From the NCBI RefSeq assembly GCF_009882935.1, contig NZ_WTVA01000001.1:186001-250000 (forward strand): a stretch of DNA of 64,000 bases. The letters are read 5' to 3'. Under the pieces are notes generated by a model. The model was given only the letters and a program-made list of their open reading frames with translations, had not been told where the DNA came from and did not search any database. The translations under genes and the position numbers were made by a program. Positions 54,501 through 62,580 of this stretch are shown here, one piece after another (the stretch's first letter is position 1; every line of letters begins with the position of its first letter). The DNA comes from Sneathiella chungangensis (GTDB lineage: Bacteria > Pseudomonadota > Alphaproteobacteria > Sneathiellales > Sneathiellaceae).

Positions 54501-55142
54501 ATGGCAAGGGAACCGGTGCAGGGAAAATTCATCACATTGGAAGGTGGGGACGGCAGCGGCAAGTCAACCCAATGCCGTCTTCTCGCCGAATTTCTGGCGA
54601 CACGTGGCATTGACTGCGTCGTGACCCGGGAACCGGGGGGCGCGCCGGGAGCAGATGAAATCCGCGAGCTAATCCTGACAGGCGAGCCTGACAGATGGGA
54701 TGCGGTGGGGGAAACCCTGCTGTTCAATGCCGCCCGGCGCAATCATATCCGCCTGACCATCCGCCCGGCACTTGCCGCGGGTAAATGGGTGATTTCCGAT
54801 CGCTTCGCGGATTCCACCATGGCCTATCAGGGATACGGAAACCAGCTTGGCGAAGCCGCCGTCCGGACAATACAGGATTTCGCCGTTGGCGACTTCAATC
54901 CCGACCTGACCTTTATCCTCGATCTCCCGGCAGAGGAGGGGCTCCGCCGCACCGAGGGGCGCACCCATGACGAGGATCGCTTCGAGAAGATGGATCTCGC
55001 CTTTCATGAACGGCTGCGCGGTGGTTTTCACGAGATCGCCCGGAAACATCCCGACCGGTGCGTCCTTGTCGATGCGTCGGGCGCGATCGACGCCATTCAG
55101 CAGGAAATGCGCGATATCCTGGTTGCGCGGCTGGCGCCGTGA
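54501..55142 (+). CDS. tmk: Thymidylate kinase
   Basis: Phosphorylates dTMP to dTDP, 213 residues. P-loop EGGDGSGKSTQ near residue 15, the DR(Y/F)xxS motif in ISDRFADSTMAYQG, and a lid region EEGLRRTEGRTHDEDRFEKM. The lid rather than the P-loop bears the arginines, as in type II enzymes. Its stop overlaps the GTG start of holB. Confidence 0.96.
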   Translation: MAREPVQGKFITLEGGDGSGKSTQCRLLAEFLATRGIDCVVTREPGGAPGADEIRELILTGEPDRWDAVGETLLFNAARRNHIRLTIRPALAAGKWVISDRFADSTMAYQGYGNQLGEAAVRTIQDFAVGDFNPDLTFILDLPAEEGLRRTEGRTHDEDRFEKMDLAFHERLRGGFHEIARKHPDRCVLVDASGAIDAIQQEMRDILVARLAP

Positions 55143-56239
55143 GTGACATTCCCCTTTCCGATAAGCTCGATGGTTATCCGCATCCGCAGGACACCGGGCG
55201 CCTTATCGGGCATGAGGCGGCGGAAAAGCTGTTTCTTGGCAACTACCTGAGCGGACGGTTTCATCATGCCTGGCTGGTCACCGGCGCGAAGGGCGTTGGC
55301 AAGGCGACCTTTGCCTATCGGGCCGCGAAATTCCTTCTCTGTCAGGATGGGGAGGGAGCAGGGGGACTGTTCGGCCCGCCGGAAACCCTGGATGTTTCGG
55401 AAAATCATCCGTCACTTGCGCTTCTGCGGGCCGGATCGCACCCTGGCCTTGCCGTCCTCAGGCGGCAGTATGATACCAAGAACAAGAAATTCTTCACGGT
55501 CATCCGTGTCGACGAGGTGAGGGCGCTCAACTCCTTCTTTCAGCTCACCGCATCCGAAGGCAGCTGGCGGATCGTTATCATTGATCCCGTCGACGACATG
55601 AACGCGAGCGCCGCCAACGCCATTCTCAAAATCCTGGAAGAGCCGCCGAAGAAAACCCTGTTCCTGCTGCTCTCGCATACGCCAGCGGGGTTGCTGCCGA
55701 CCATCCGGTCACGCTGCCGGCAACTCGCGCTAAGGCCCCTGAACGACGCGCATATGCGGGAGGTTCTGACACCCTATTGTGAAATCCTGTCGCCGGAACA
55801 GCTTGAGATGCTGCTGATCCTCGCCGAGGGGAGCCCGGGCAAGGCACTCCGCCTGCTCGATGCCAAGGGGCTTGAAATATTCACCGCGATCCTCGATATC
55901 TTCAGGGGCTACCCGCGTCTTGATGCGGAAAAGCTGCATGCCCTTGCCGATAGCAGCGGCACCAAGGACGCGGAGGCGGTCTATCGGAGTATCTGCGAGC
56001 TTTATCCCTGGTGGCTGACCCGCCTTGTGCGCGCCGCCAGCGAGAATTTCGAGACGGATATTTTGGTGCCGGGTGAGGCGGACATCATGAAACGCATGGC
56101 CGCTGCCCATCCGCCATCGGCATGGGCGAACCTCTGGGATAAGGGGAATGAGCTGATAAAAAAGGCGGATTCCATCAATCTCGACCGCAAACAGGTTGTG
56201 CTCAACCTGTTTTTGAATGTAGAACGCATGGGCAGATAA
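55139..56239 (+). CDS. holB: DNA polymerase III subunit delta prime
   Basis: A clamp-loader AAA+ subunit, 366 residues. The start is taken as GTG at 55139, overlapping the tmk stop (GTGA), giving MSDIPLSDKLDGYPHPQ. The P-loop region reads VTGAKGVGKATFAYRAA, NAILKILEEPPKKTLFLLLSH is the family core, and TIRSRCRQL is the SRC motif. A tatD-type gene follows after 23 bases; metG, which often lies here in relatives, is absent. Confidence 0.94.
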   Translation: MSDIPLSDKLDGYPHPQDTGRLIGHEAAEKLFLGNYLSGRFHHAWLVTGAKGVGKATFAYRAAKFLLCQDGEGAGGLFGPPETLDVSENHPSLALLRAGSHPGLAVLRRQYDTKNKKFFTVIRVDEVRALNSFFQLTASEGSWRIVIIDPVDDMNASAANAILKILEEPPKKTLFLLLSHTPAGLLPTIRSRCRQLALRPLNDAHMREVLTPYCEILSPEQLEMLLILAEGSPGKALRLLDAKGLEIFTAILDIFRGYPRLDAEKLHALADSSGTKDAEAVYRSICELYPWWLTRLVRAASENFETDILVPGEADIMKRMAAAHPPSAWANLWDKGNELIKKADSINLDRKQVVLNLFLNVERMGR

Positions 56240-56262
56240 CAACAAAAACAGCCGGATAGTTG

Positions 56263-57048
56263 ATGTTAGTCGATAGTCATTGCCATTTGAATTTCGAACA
56301 GCTCTCAAGCGAGCTCGACGCGGTCGTCGCGCGGGCGAGGGAGGCCGGGGTCGGGCATATGCTGACCATCGGCACGAAACTCCGAGAATTTTCGGGCGTG
56401 CGCGCCATTGCCGAACGCTATGACGAAATTCACTGTTCCGTCGGCGTGCATCCGCATGAGGCGGAAAGCGAGGCGGCGGACGTCACCGCGGCGAAACTCA
56501 TCGAGCTCAGCCAGCATCCGAAGGTCGTCGGCATCGGCGAGACGGGCCTCGATTATTTCTACGAACATGCACCGCGCACGTTGCAGGAGAAAAGTTTCCG
56601 CGTTCATATCGCCGCGGCGCGGGAGACGGGACTGCCGCTCATCGTGCATACGCGCGATGCGGATGCGGATACCGTTAAGATTTTACATGAAGAATATGAG
56701 AAGGGGCCCTTCACGGGGGTTATCCATTGCTTTAGCTCGGGTTGGGAAGTTGCTGAAAAATCTATGGAAATCGGATTTTACATATCCATTTCCGGAATTG
56801 TCACCTTTAAGCCCGCCGACGACCTTCGCGCGCATGTCCGCAACATTCCCGTCGAAAGACTTCTGGTCGAGACGGACAGTCCGTATCTTGCTCCGGTTCC
56901 CAAGCGCGGCAAGACGAATGAACCGTCCTTTGTTGCCCACACGGCGGCGAAGGTCGCCGAATTAAAAGGGCTCGATCCGGAGGCGCTCGCCGCCATTACG
57001 ACGGATAATTTCTTTAACCTTTTCAATAAGATAGAGCGGAAAATCTAA
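56263..57048 (+). CDS. TatD-family metal-dependent DNase
   Basis: A 261-residue TIM-barrel hydrolase. Metal ligands are in VDSHCHLNFE, the GIGETGLDYFYE glutamate motif, PLIVHTRDAD, HCFSSGWEVAE and ETDSPYLAPVP. Members have 3'-5' exonuclease or D-aminoacyl-tRNA-related activities. I chose the ATG at 56263 over the preceding TTG. Its stop overlaps the ATG of the MBL hydrolase. Confidence 0.94.
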   Translation: MLVDSHCHLNFEQLSSELDAVVARAREAGVGHMLTIGTKLREFSGVRAIAERYDEIHCSVGVHPHEAESEAADVTAAKLIELSQHPKVVGIGETGLDYFYEHAPRTLQEKSFRVHIAAARETGLPLIVHTRDADADTVKILHEEYEKGPFTGVIHCFSSGWEVAEKSMEIGFYISISGIVTFKPADDLRAHVRNIPVERLLVETDSPYLAPVPKRGKTNEPSFVAHTAAKVAELKGLDPEALAAITTDNFFNLFNKIERKI

Positions 57049-57806
57049 TGGAAGTGACGATCCTCGGCTGCGGCACCTCCGGCGGGGTTCCGCGCATAGG
57101 CAATGACTGGGGCGCCTGCGACCCGACGGAGCCGAAAAACCGCCGGCGGCGCTGCTCAATCCTGCTCAAGGAAAAGAACACCACGGTGCTAATCGATACC
57201 TCGCCGGATATCCGCGAGCAGTTGCTGGATGCCGGCATCGGAAAGCTGGATGCGGTCGTCTGGACCCATGAGCATGCCGACCAGTGCCATGGCATAGACG
57301 AGTTGCGCGTACTGGCGATCCGTAACCGCCACCGTGTTAACGTTTGGGGCGACCACAAGACGCTCGATATCCTGATGCGGCGCTTTGACTATTGCTTCCG
57401 TCAGCTGGAAGGGAACCCATATCCGGCGATCTTGCAGGAGCATTTCATCGACGGGCCGTTTACCATCGGCGATATCGATTTTATCCCGTTCGAGCAGGAT
57501 CACGGCAGTATCACGAGCCTCGGCTTTCGCATGGGGCCGATCGGCTATTCGAACGATCTGGTCAATCTCGACGATCGCGGATTCGAAATCCTTAACGGCG
57601 TCGATACCTGGATCGTCGACGCCATGCGCTATACGCCGCATCCAACCCATGTGAACCTGGAAACCGCGCTCAAATGGATCGAGCGCCTGAAACCACGACG
57701 GGCGATCTTAACGAATATGCATGTAGATCTGGATTACCAGACGCTGCTGAAGGAACTGCCCAAGGGCGTCGAGCCGGCCTATGACGGCATGGTGATAGAG
57801 GCTTGA
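57048..57806 (+). CDS. MBL-fold metallo-hydrolase (PhnP-like)
   Basis: A 252-residue metallo-beta-lactamase-fold enzyme. The N-terminal EVTILGCGTSGGVPRIG and the metal motif THEHADQCHGIDE are typical of the PhnP/phosphoribosyl cyclic phosphodiesterase group, with EQDHGSITSLGFRMG and TNMHVDLDYQTLL later. It sits in the tatD neighbourhood in many alphaproteobacteria. It overlaps the downstream GNAT gene by four bases. Confidence 0.92.
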   Translation: MEVTILGCGTSGGVPRIGNDWGACDPTEPKNRRRRCSILLKEKNTTVLIDTSPDIREQLLDAGIGKLDAVVWTHEHADQCHGIDELRVLAIRNRHRVNVWGDHKTLDILMRRFDYCFRQLEGNPYPAILQEHFIDGPFTIGDIDFIPFEQDHGSITSLGFRMGPIGYSNDLVNLDDRGFEILNGVDTWIVDAMRYTPHPTHVNLETALKWIERLKPRRAILTNMHVDLDYQTLLKELPKGVEPAYDGMVIEA

Positions 57807-58273
57807 TGATGACGGATGAGCTGCAGTTCAAGATCGCATGCGCGGAAGATCTTCCCGAGATTGTCCGACTGCTCATTCAGGATCAGCTCGGGTCCACACG
57901 CGAAGTCCTGACCGATCCATTGCCGCAGGTTTATCTGGAGGCATTCGAGGCCATGGAGAGCCAGCCGGGCAATGACTATATTGTCGGCGCCATCAATGAC
58001 CGCATCGTTTGCTGTTATCAGTTCACGGTGATCCACGGCATTTCACGCAGCGGATCGTCACGCGCACAAATCGAAGGCGTTCGCGTCGACAGCAGCATGC
58101 GCGGACAGAATATCGGAAAACGGTTGATGGCGGACGCCATAGAGCGCGCTCAGGCAAACAGATGCCAGCTGTTGCAACTCACCACCGATAAATCCCGCCC
58201 TGATGCCCACCGCTTCTATGAGGGGGCTGGCCTCACAGCGAGCCATATCGGCTATAAGGTTGATATTACCTAG
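57803..58273 (+). CDS. GNAT-family N-acetyltransferase
   Basis: A 156-residue acetyltransferase. The acetyl-CoA binding segment is VRVDSSMRGQNIGKRLMADAIERA, the QxxGxG/A motif being RGQNIGKR. LQLTTDKSRPDAHRFYEGAGL is the usual C-terminal part. The acceptor is unknown. It ends the tmk-to-GNAT run. Confidence 0.9.
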   Translation: MMMTDELQFKIACAEDLPEIVRLLIQDQLGSTREVLTDPLPQVYLEAFEAMESQPGNDYIVGAINDRIVCCYQFTVIHGISRSGSSRAQIEGVRVDSSMRGQNIGKRLMADAIERAQANRCQLLQLTTDKSRPDAHRFYEGAGLTASHIGYKVDIT

Positions 58274-58285
58274 CCCATTATTTTC

Positions 58286-58301
58286 CATAATATATATTAT
58301 G
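58286..58301. repeat. 16-base perfect palindrome
   Basis: CATAATATATATTATG lies in the 100-bp gap between the convergent GNAT and recX genes. It could be a hairpin at both transcript ends or a protein-binding dyad. No T run follows it. Confidence 0.5.
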
Positions 58302-58373
58302 CGTATTACGGATATGAGGTCGCAACGGAATTTATTCTGCCCTATCCCATGAATAACCTGGCTAAATCGACGG

Positions 58374-58961
58374 CTATTCGTCGCCATAGATGATGGCTTC
58401 GATATCCTCGACCGTCTCCGCGTCAATCACCAGCGTCGCCACATCGAAGGAAAATCCCTGACGCGCGAGCGATGCAAGCTCCCGGTTGCGGCGCTCGCTT
58501 CGTGTCTTCTCCGGCTTGTACGGCCCGAACCGCCGTCTTTTCACGAAACGCGCCGCCGCGCGCCTGTCGAGTCCTTGCCTGTCCTCGCCAAGCGCATCGA
58601 GCGCCTGCACCTGATCGCTGTCGGAAAATTCCATCTCCTGGAGCTTGAGGCCGATCTGCGCTACAGACCGCCCCTGGCGCGCCATCAGGCGCGCCTTGCT
58701 CGCGGCAAATTCCGCATCATTGATGAAGCCGACCTTTACAAGCTCCGCAACGACCGCATCGACGTCGGACTTGAGGGTCTCCCGTGCAATGTCGAAATGT
58801 TCGGCATGCGGTTCCGCCTTTCGCAGCAGATGCTGAGCCATCTTGTGGCTGGTCGCCGGAAAACGGTTCAGATAGCGCAGCGCCTGATCGCGCAGCCATT
58901 TTTTCGTGGGCTCGACGAAATTTCTCGCGCGCTTCTTGTCCGGTTTTCGCTCTTCCGTCAT
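58374..58961 (-). CDS. recX: Regulatory protein RecX
   Basis: A 195-residue helical protein that inhibits or modulates RecA filaments. The family pattern of three-helix repeats is seen in ALRYLNRFPATSHKMAQHLLRKA, VGFINDAEFAASKARL and KLQEMEFSDSDQV. It is monocistronic here, not next to recA, and faces away from mazG. Confidence 0.9.
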   Translation of the reverse strand: MTEERKPDKKRARNFVEPTKKWLRDQALRYLNRFPATSHKMAQHLLRKAEPHAEHFDIARETLKSDVDAVVAELVKVGFINDAEFAASKARLMARQGRSVAQIGLKLQEMEFSDSDQVQALDALGEDRQGLDRRAAARFVKRRRFGPYKPEKTRSERRNRELASLARQGFSFDVATLVIDAETVEDIEAIIYGDE

Positions 58962-59066
58962 GGAAAACTCAATAAAATTCCAGGAAATCCAATGTTACTT
59001 ATGGCCAGCGGGAAAGGAAATCCCTTAAACTGCCCGGATATTCAGTTCACTGTGAAAGACCGCCCA

Positions 59067-59891
59067 ATGCCGCAAAGAAATGCTGCCGTCCCTATTGATC
59101 AACTGCTTGATATCATGAAGAAATTACGGGATCCGGACGGCGGTTGTCCGTGGGATCTGGAGCAGGATTTCAGCACCATCGCGCCGCATACAATCGAGGA
59201 AGCCTATGAAGTCGCCGAGGCGATCGCCAAAGGCGACATGGACGAGCTTAAAGACGAACTCGGCGATCTGATGTTCCAGGTCGTCTTTTACGCCCAGATG
59301 GCGAAGGAATCTGGCGATTTTGACTTCAACGACGTGATCGAGGCGATTTCAGAAAAGATGGTCCGCCGCCACCCCCATGTTTTCGGCAGCGCCGATATTG
59401 CCACGGCGGAGGCGCAAACCCTCGCCTGGGAGGAAACCAAGGCCCGCGAACGCGCCGCCAAAACCGCGACATCGGCCAAGGCGCCGTCCGCTCTCGATGG
59501 CGTCGCCGAGACCCTTCCGGCCCTGACCCGTGCCGTAAAACTGCAAAAACGGGCGGCGCGCGTCGGGTTTGACTGGCCGTCTATCACGCCGGTATTCGAC
59601 AAGATCGTGGAAGAACTCGGCGAATTGCGAACGGAGATCGACGACGGCGGCAGGAAGGATCGCATTGCGGAGGAATATGGCGATCTTCTTTTCGTTCTCG
59701 CCAACCTCGGCCGGCATCTGGAACTGGACCCGGAAACCGTGCTGCGCGACGCCAACCGGAAATTTATCAGACGCTTTCAGAAAGTCGAAGAAACGATTGA
59801 AAGTAAGGGAAAAAAGATAGTCGAAAGCAGTCTGGAAGAAATGGACGCCATCTGGAACGAAATACGGATCAAAGATAAAATAAATTCTTAA
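59067..59891 (+). CDS. mazG: Nucleoside triphosphate pyrophosphohydrolase MazG
   Basis: Hydrolyses NTPs to NMP and PPi, 274 residues. The first half has MKKLRDPDGGCPWDLEQ, HTIEEAYEVAEAI and ELKDELGDLMFQVVFYA, the E-E12-E-D metal pattern, repeated in the second half as IVEELGELRTEIDD and AEEYGDLLFVLAN. The frame is open upstream, but ATG 59067 (MPQRNAAVPIDQLLDIM) fits family length. An ATG at 58992 is possible. The C-terminus is encoded inside the convergent inverted repeat. Confidence 0.94.
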   Translation: MPQRNAAVPIDQLLDIMKKLRDPDGGCPWDLEQDFSTIAPHTIEEAYEVAEAIAKGDMDELKDELGDLMFQVVFYAQMAKESGDFDFNDVIEAISEKMVRRHPHVFGSADIATAEAQTLAWEETKARERAAKTATSAKAPSALDGVAETLPALTRAVKLQKRAARVGFDWPSITPVFDKIVEELGELRTEIDDGGRKDRIAEEYGDLLFVLANLGRHLELDPETVLRDANRKFIRRFQKVEETIESKGKKIVESSLEEMDAIWNEIRIKDKINS

Positions 59892-59925
59892 AAATCAATA
59901 TATTATGAGTTATTTTTAAGAATTT
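59882..59925. terminator. Bidirectional AT-rich inverted repeat joining mazG and hflX ends
   Basis: AAATTCTTAAAAAT (59882-59895) and ATTTTTAAGAATTT (59912-59925) form a perfect 14-bp inverted repeat around a 16-base loop. Each arm encodes the last residues of one gene (both proteins end in NS), and each strand has T runs after its stem. It probably ends both transcripts. Confidence 0.65.
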
Positions 59926-61216
59926 TCTCCAATCTTCCAAGATTTTCCGGCGAGAACTTCGCCTCGATATGGACCTTGTCGTCCCTGTTGGAGCGATCCA
60001 GTACCGTGCCATGGCGGTAAATCCAGGACAAGGTGGCCCCGTCGGCAGCCGGAATATCGAGCTCCATTATCTGCTGCTTGGCGGTCAGCATCCCCTCGAT
60101 CAGCGCAAGGAAGGAGTCTGTCCCCTCGCCCGTCACCGCCGAGATCGCCACCTGCCGGACATCGCGCGAAACACTGTTCAGCACTCTTTCCTTTTCCTCT
60201 GGCCCCAGCAGATCAATCTTGTTCAGGACTTCGAGATACAGGGTCTCGTCATCGGTATCGACGCCGAGGCGTTGCAGAACATCGAGAACGTCCTGGCGCT
60301 GCGCCTCCGAATCCACATGGGTGATATCGCGGACATGGACGATCAGGTCGGCCTCCAGCACCTCCTCGAGCGTCGCGCGAAAGGCGGCGACGAGTTCGGT
60401 CGGCAGATCGGAAATGAATCCGACCGTGTCAGAGAGGATCACCGGCTGCCCGCCCGGCAGCGACACCTTGCGCATTGTCGGATCGAGCGTGGCAAAGAGC
60501 AGGTCCTTCGCAAAAACCTGCGATTCCGTCATCCGGTTAAATAGCGTCGATTTGCCGGCATTGGTATAACCGACGAGCGCCACGATGGGATACGGCACCT
60601 TTTTGCGCTTCGCCCGGTGCAGTTCCCGCGTCTGGACGACGGAGCCGAGCTGACGCTTGATCTTGGTGATCCGCTCATCGATCAGTCGCCGGTCGATCTC
60701 AAGCTGCGATTCACCGGGGCCGCCAATGAAGCTGAGGGAGCCGCGCTGCCGCTCCAGATGGGTCCAGGACCGCACGAGTCGGGTCCGCTGATAGCTGAGA
60801 TGCGCGAGTTCGACCTGCAGCGCGCCTTCGCGCGTTTGCGCCCGTTCGCCGAATATCTCGAGGATCAGGCCGGTCCGGTCGACAATCTTGACATGCCACC
60901 GCCGTTCAAGGTTGCGTTGCTGTACGGGCGAGACGGGACCATCGATAATGACGACATCGATCTCCGAGTTCTTGATGAAATCCGCGAGTTCGGAAATTTT
61001 CCCCTCGCCGAGCAACGTGCCCGGCCGCGCCTTGGCGAGCGGCACGATCTCGGCATGAACAACGTCAAGGGAAATGGCGGCGGTCAGCGCCACCGCTTCT
61101 TCCAGGCAACTCACCGGATCGCGCAGCTTTGTCTGCGGACCGCTCTTTATATAGGGATGCAGGACAAGCGCCGCCTCACCCGAACGCAATCCATCGCGTT
61201 CCGAATTAGCTTCCAT
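59903..61216 (-). CDS. hflX: Ribosome-associated GTPase HflX
   Basis: A 437-residue GTPase that splits stalled ribosomes. The N-terminal HflX domain has GTLLGEGKISELADF and DGPVSPVQQRNLE, then a coiled region with GPGESQLEIDRR. The G domain follows: G1 GYTNAGKSTLFN, G2/G3 ATLDPT and DTVGFISDLP, G4 NKID. It is 35 bases downstream of hfq, the standard hfq-hflX pair. Confidence 0.96.
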   Translation of the reverse strand: MEANSERDGLRSGEAALVLHPYIKSGPQTKLRDPVSCLEEAVALTAAISLDVVHAEIVPLAKARPGTLLGEGKISELADFIKNSEIDVVIIDGPVSPVQQRNLERRWHVKIVDRTGLILEIFGERAQTREGALQVELAHLSYQRTRLVRSWTHLERQRGSLSFIGGPGESQLEIDRRLIDERITKIKRQLGSVVQTRELHRAKRKKVPYPIVALVGYTNAGKSTLFNRMTESQVFAKDLLFATLDPTMRKVSLPGGQPVILSDTVGFISDLPTELVAAFRATLEEVLEADLIVHVRDITHVDSEAQRQDVLDVLQRLGVDTDDETLYLEVLNKIDLLGPEEKERVLNSVSRDVRQVAISAVTGEGTDSFLALIEGMLTAKQQIMELDIPAADGATLSWIYRHGTVLDRSNRDDKVHIEAKFSPENLGRLEKILKNNS

Positions 61217-61251
61217 ATGTGGATATCAGCAGCGCCATGAGGGAAATGGGT

Positions 61252-61494
61252 TCAGCTTTCGGCTGACGGATCAAAAAGCTGGATCGGGCCCGCCGGCATG
61301 ACCGTCGAGATGGCATGTTTATAGACAAGCTGCTCGTGACCGTCGCGGCGCAACAGAACGCTGAAATTATCGAACCAGCTGATGGAGCCCTGAAGTTTGA
61401 CGCCGTTAACCAGAAATACCGTTACCGGCACCTTGTCCTTGCGTACCTTGTTAAGGAAAACATCCTGTACATTCTGTGACTTTTCAGCGCCCAT
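61252..61494 (-). CDS. hfq: RNA chaperone Hfq
   Basis: An 80-residue Sm-like hexameric RNA chaperone for sRNA pairing. Sm1 is [19 protein letters not shown] and Sm2 is [10 protein letters not shown]. The [16 protein letters not shown] start is normal, and the C-terminal tail is short, as usual in alphaproteobacteria. The 214-base gap upstream probably holds its promoter. Confidence 0.98.
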   Translation of the reverse strand: MGAEKSQNVQDVFLNKVRKDKVPVTVFLVNGVKLQGSISWFDNFSVLLRRDGHEQLVYKHAISTVMPAGPIQLFDPSAES

Positions 61495-61708
61495 CTCGAA
61501 TTATCTCTCGTCTGCCATTTAATGTTCAAATTACCTTTTTTACAGTCCAATCAGGGTTCGGTTGGCCCGTATCGCAAATAAAAGGCAAAAAAGTTTCCCT
61601 GACATAAGGATTTCTCACGTTAAACTCAAGCATTATCACGCCAAAATTGCAACAAATTACGTAATTGGCATAAAAAGCACAGTTACACCTACAAAGGGCG
61701 AAACCGGT

Positions 61709-62566
61709 CTAGACCTCACCCGCCATGAAATTCTCGTAAATCGATCTCAGCTTCTGCGAGACAATTCCGGGATGGCCGTTTCCAATGACCTGGTCGTCGA
61801 CCTTTACCACCGGCAGAACATAAGACGTGCTGCTGGTCAGAAACACCTCCTTGGCGTCAAGCAATTCCTCCACCGAAAAGCTTCTCAGCTCGATCTCGAT
61901 ATCGTTCTTCTCCAGCTCCCGGATGAGGGAGGCCCGCGTGATCCCCGCCAGAATGGAATTACTCGTAGGCCGGGTGACAATCCGGCCTTCCTTTGTCACG
62001 ATCCAGGCATTGGTTGAGCTCCCCTCCGTTACCATGCCGTCATCATCGACCTGAAACGCCTCATAGGCGCCCCGGTCCTTGGCTTCCTGCTTGGCCAGCA
62101 CATTCGGCAACAGGGATACCGACTTGATATCGCGGCGGGTCCAGCGGATATCGGGCACCGTGATGACGCTGACCCCCTGCTCCGCCGTCTTCGCCGCCTT
62201 GGCCATCGACAAACGCTTTGCCGTCATGACAAGGGACGACGGCGTGTTTTTCGGGAACGGATGATCGCGCGGCGCAACCCCCCGGGTCACCTGCAGATAG
62301 ATGATGCCGTCGCGGATGCCGTTCTGTCGAATGACCTCCCGCATGACCATTTTCAGGGGCGCGCGCTTCATCGGCGGCGCCATCCTGAGCTCATTCAGGC
62401 TGCGCCAGAGCCGGTCGAGATGCCCCTCCTCGTCGATCATCCGGCCGCCGGTAACAGTAACAACCTCATAGACCCCGTCGGCGAACTGATACCCGCGATC
62501 CTCGATATGAACGCTGGCGTCGCGATGCGGGACATACTGACCGTTTACATAAGCAATTCTGGACAT
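61709..62566 (-). CDS. dat: D-amino acid aminotransferase (class IV PLP)
   Basis: A fold-type IV PLP enzyme, 285 residues. YVNGQYVPHRDASVHIEDRGYQFADGVYE is the opening of D-alanine aminotransferases. The Schiff-base lysine is in RDIKSVSLLPNVLAKQEA, and TEGSSTNAWIV and SILAGITRASLI bind the cofactor phosphate. It lies between trkH and hfq, its usual alphaproteobacterial place. Confidence 0.92.
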   Translation of the reverse strand: MSRIAYVNGQYVPHRDASVHIEDRGYQFADGVYEVVTVTGGRMIDEEGHLDRLWRSLNELRMAPPMKRAPLKMVMREVIRQNGIRDGIIYLQVTRGVAPRDHPFPKNTPSSLVMTAKRLSMAKAAKTAEQGVSVITVPDIRWTRRDIKSVSLLPNVLAKQEAKDRGAYEAFQVDDDGMVTEGSSTNAWIVTKEGRIVTRPTSNSILAGITRASLIRELEKNDIEIELRSFSVEELLDAKEVFLTSSTSYVLPVVKVDDQVIGNGHPGIVSQKLRSIYENFMAGEV

Positions 62567-62580
62567 TTTTTCCTAACCTG

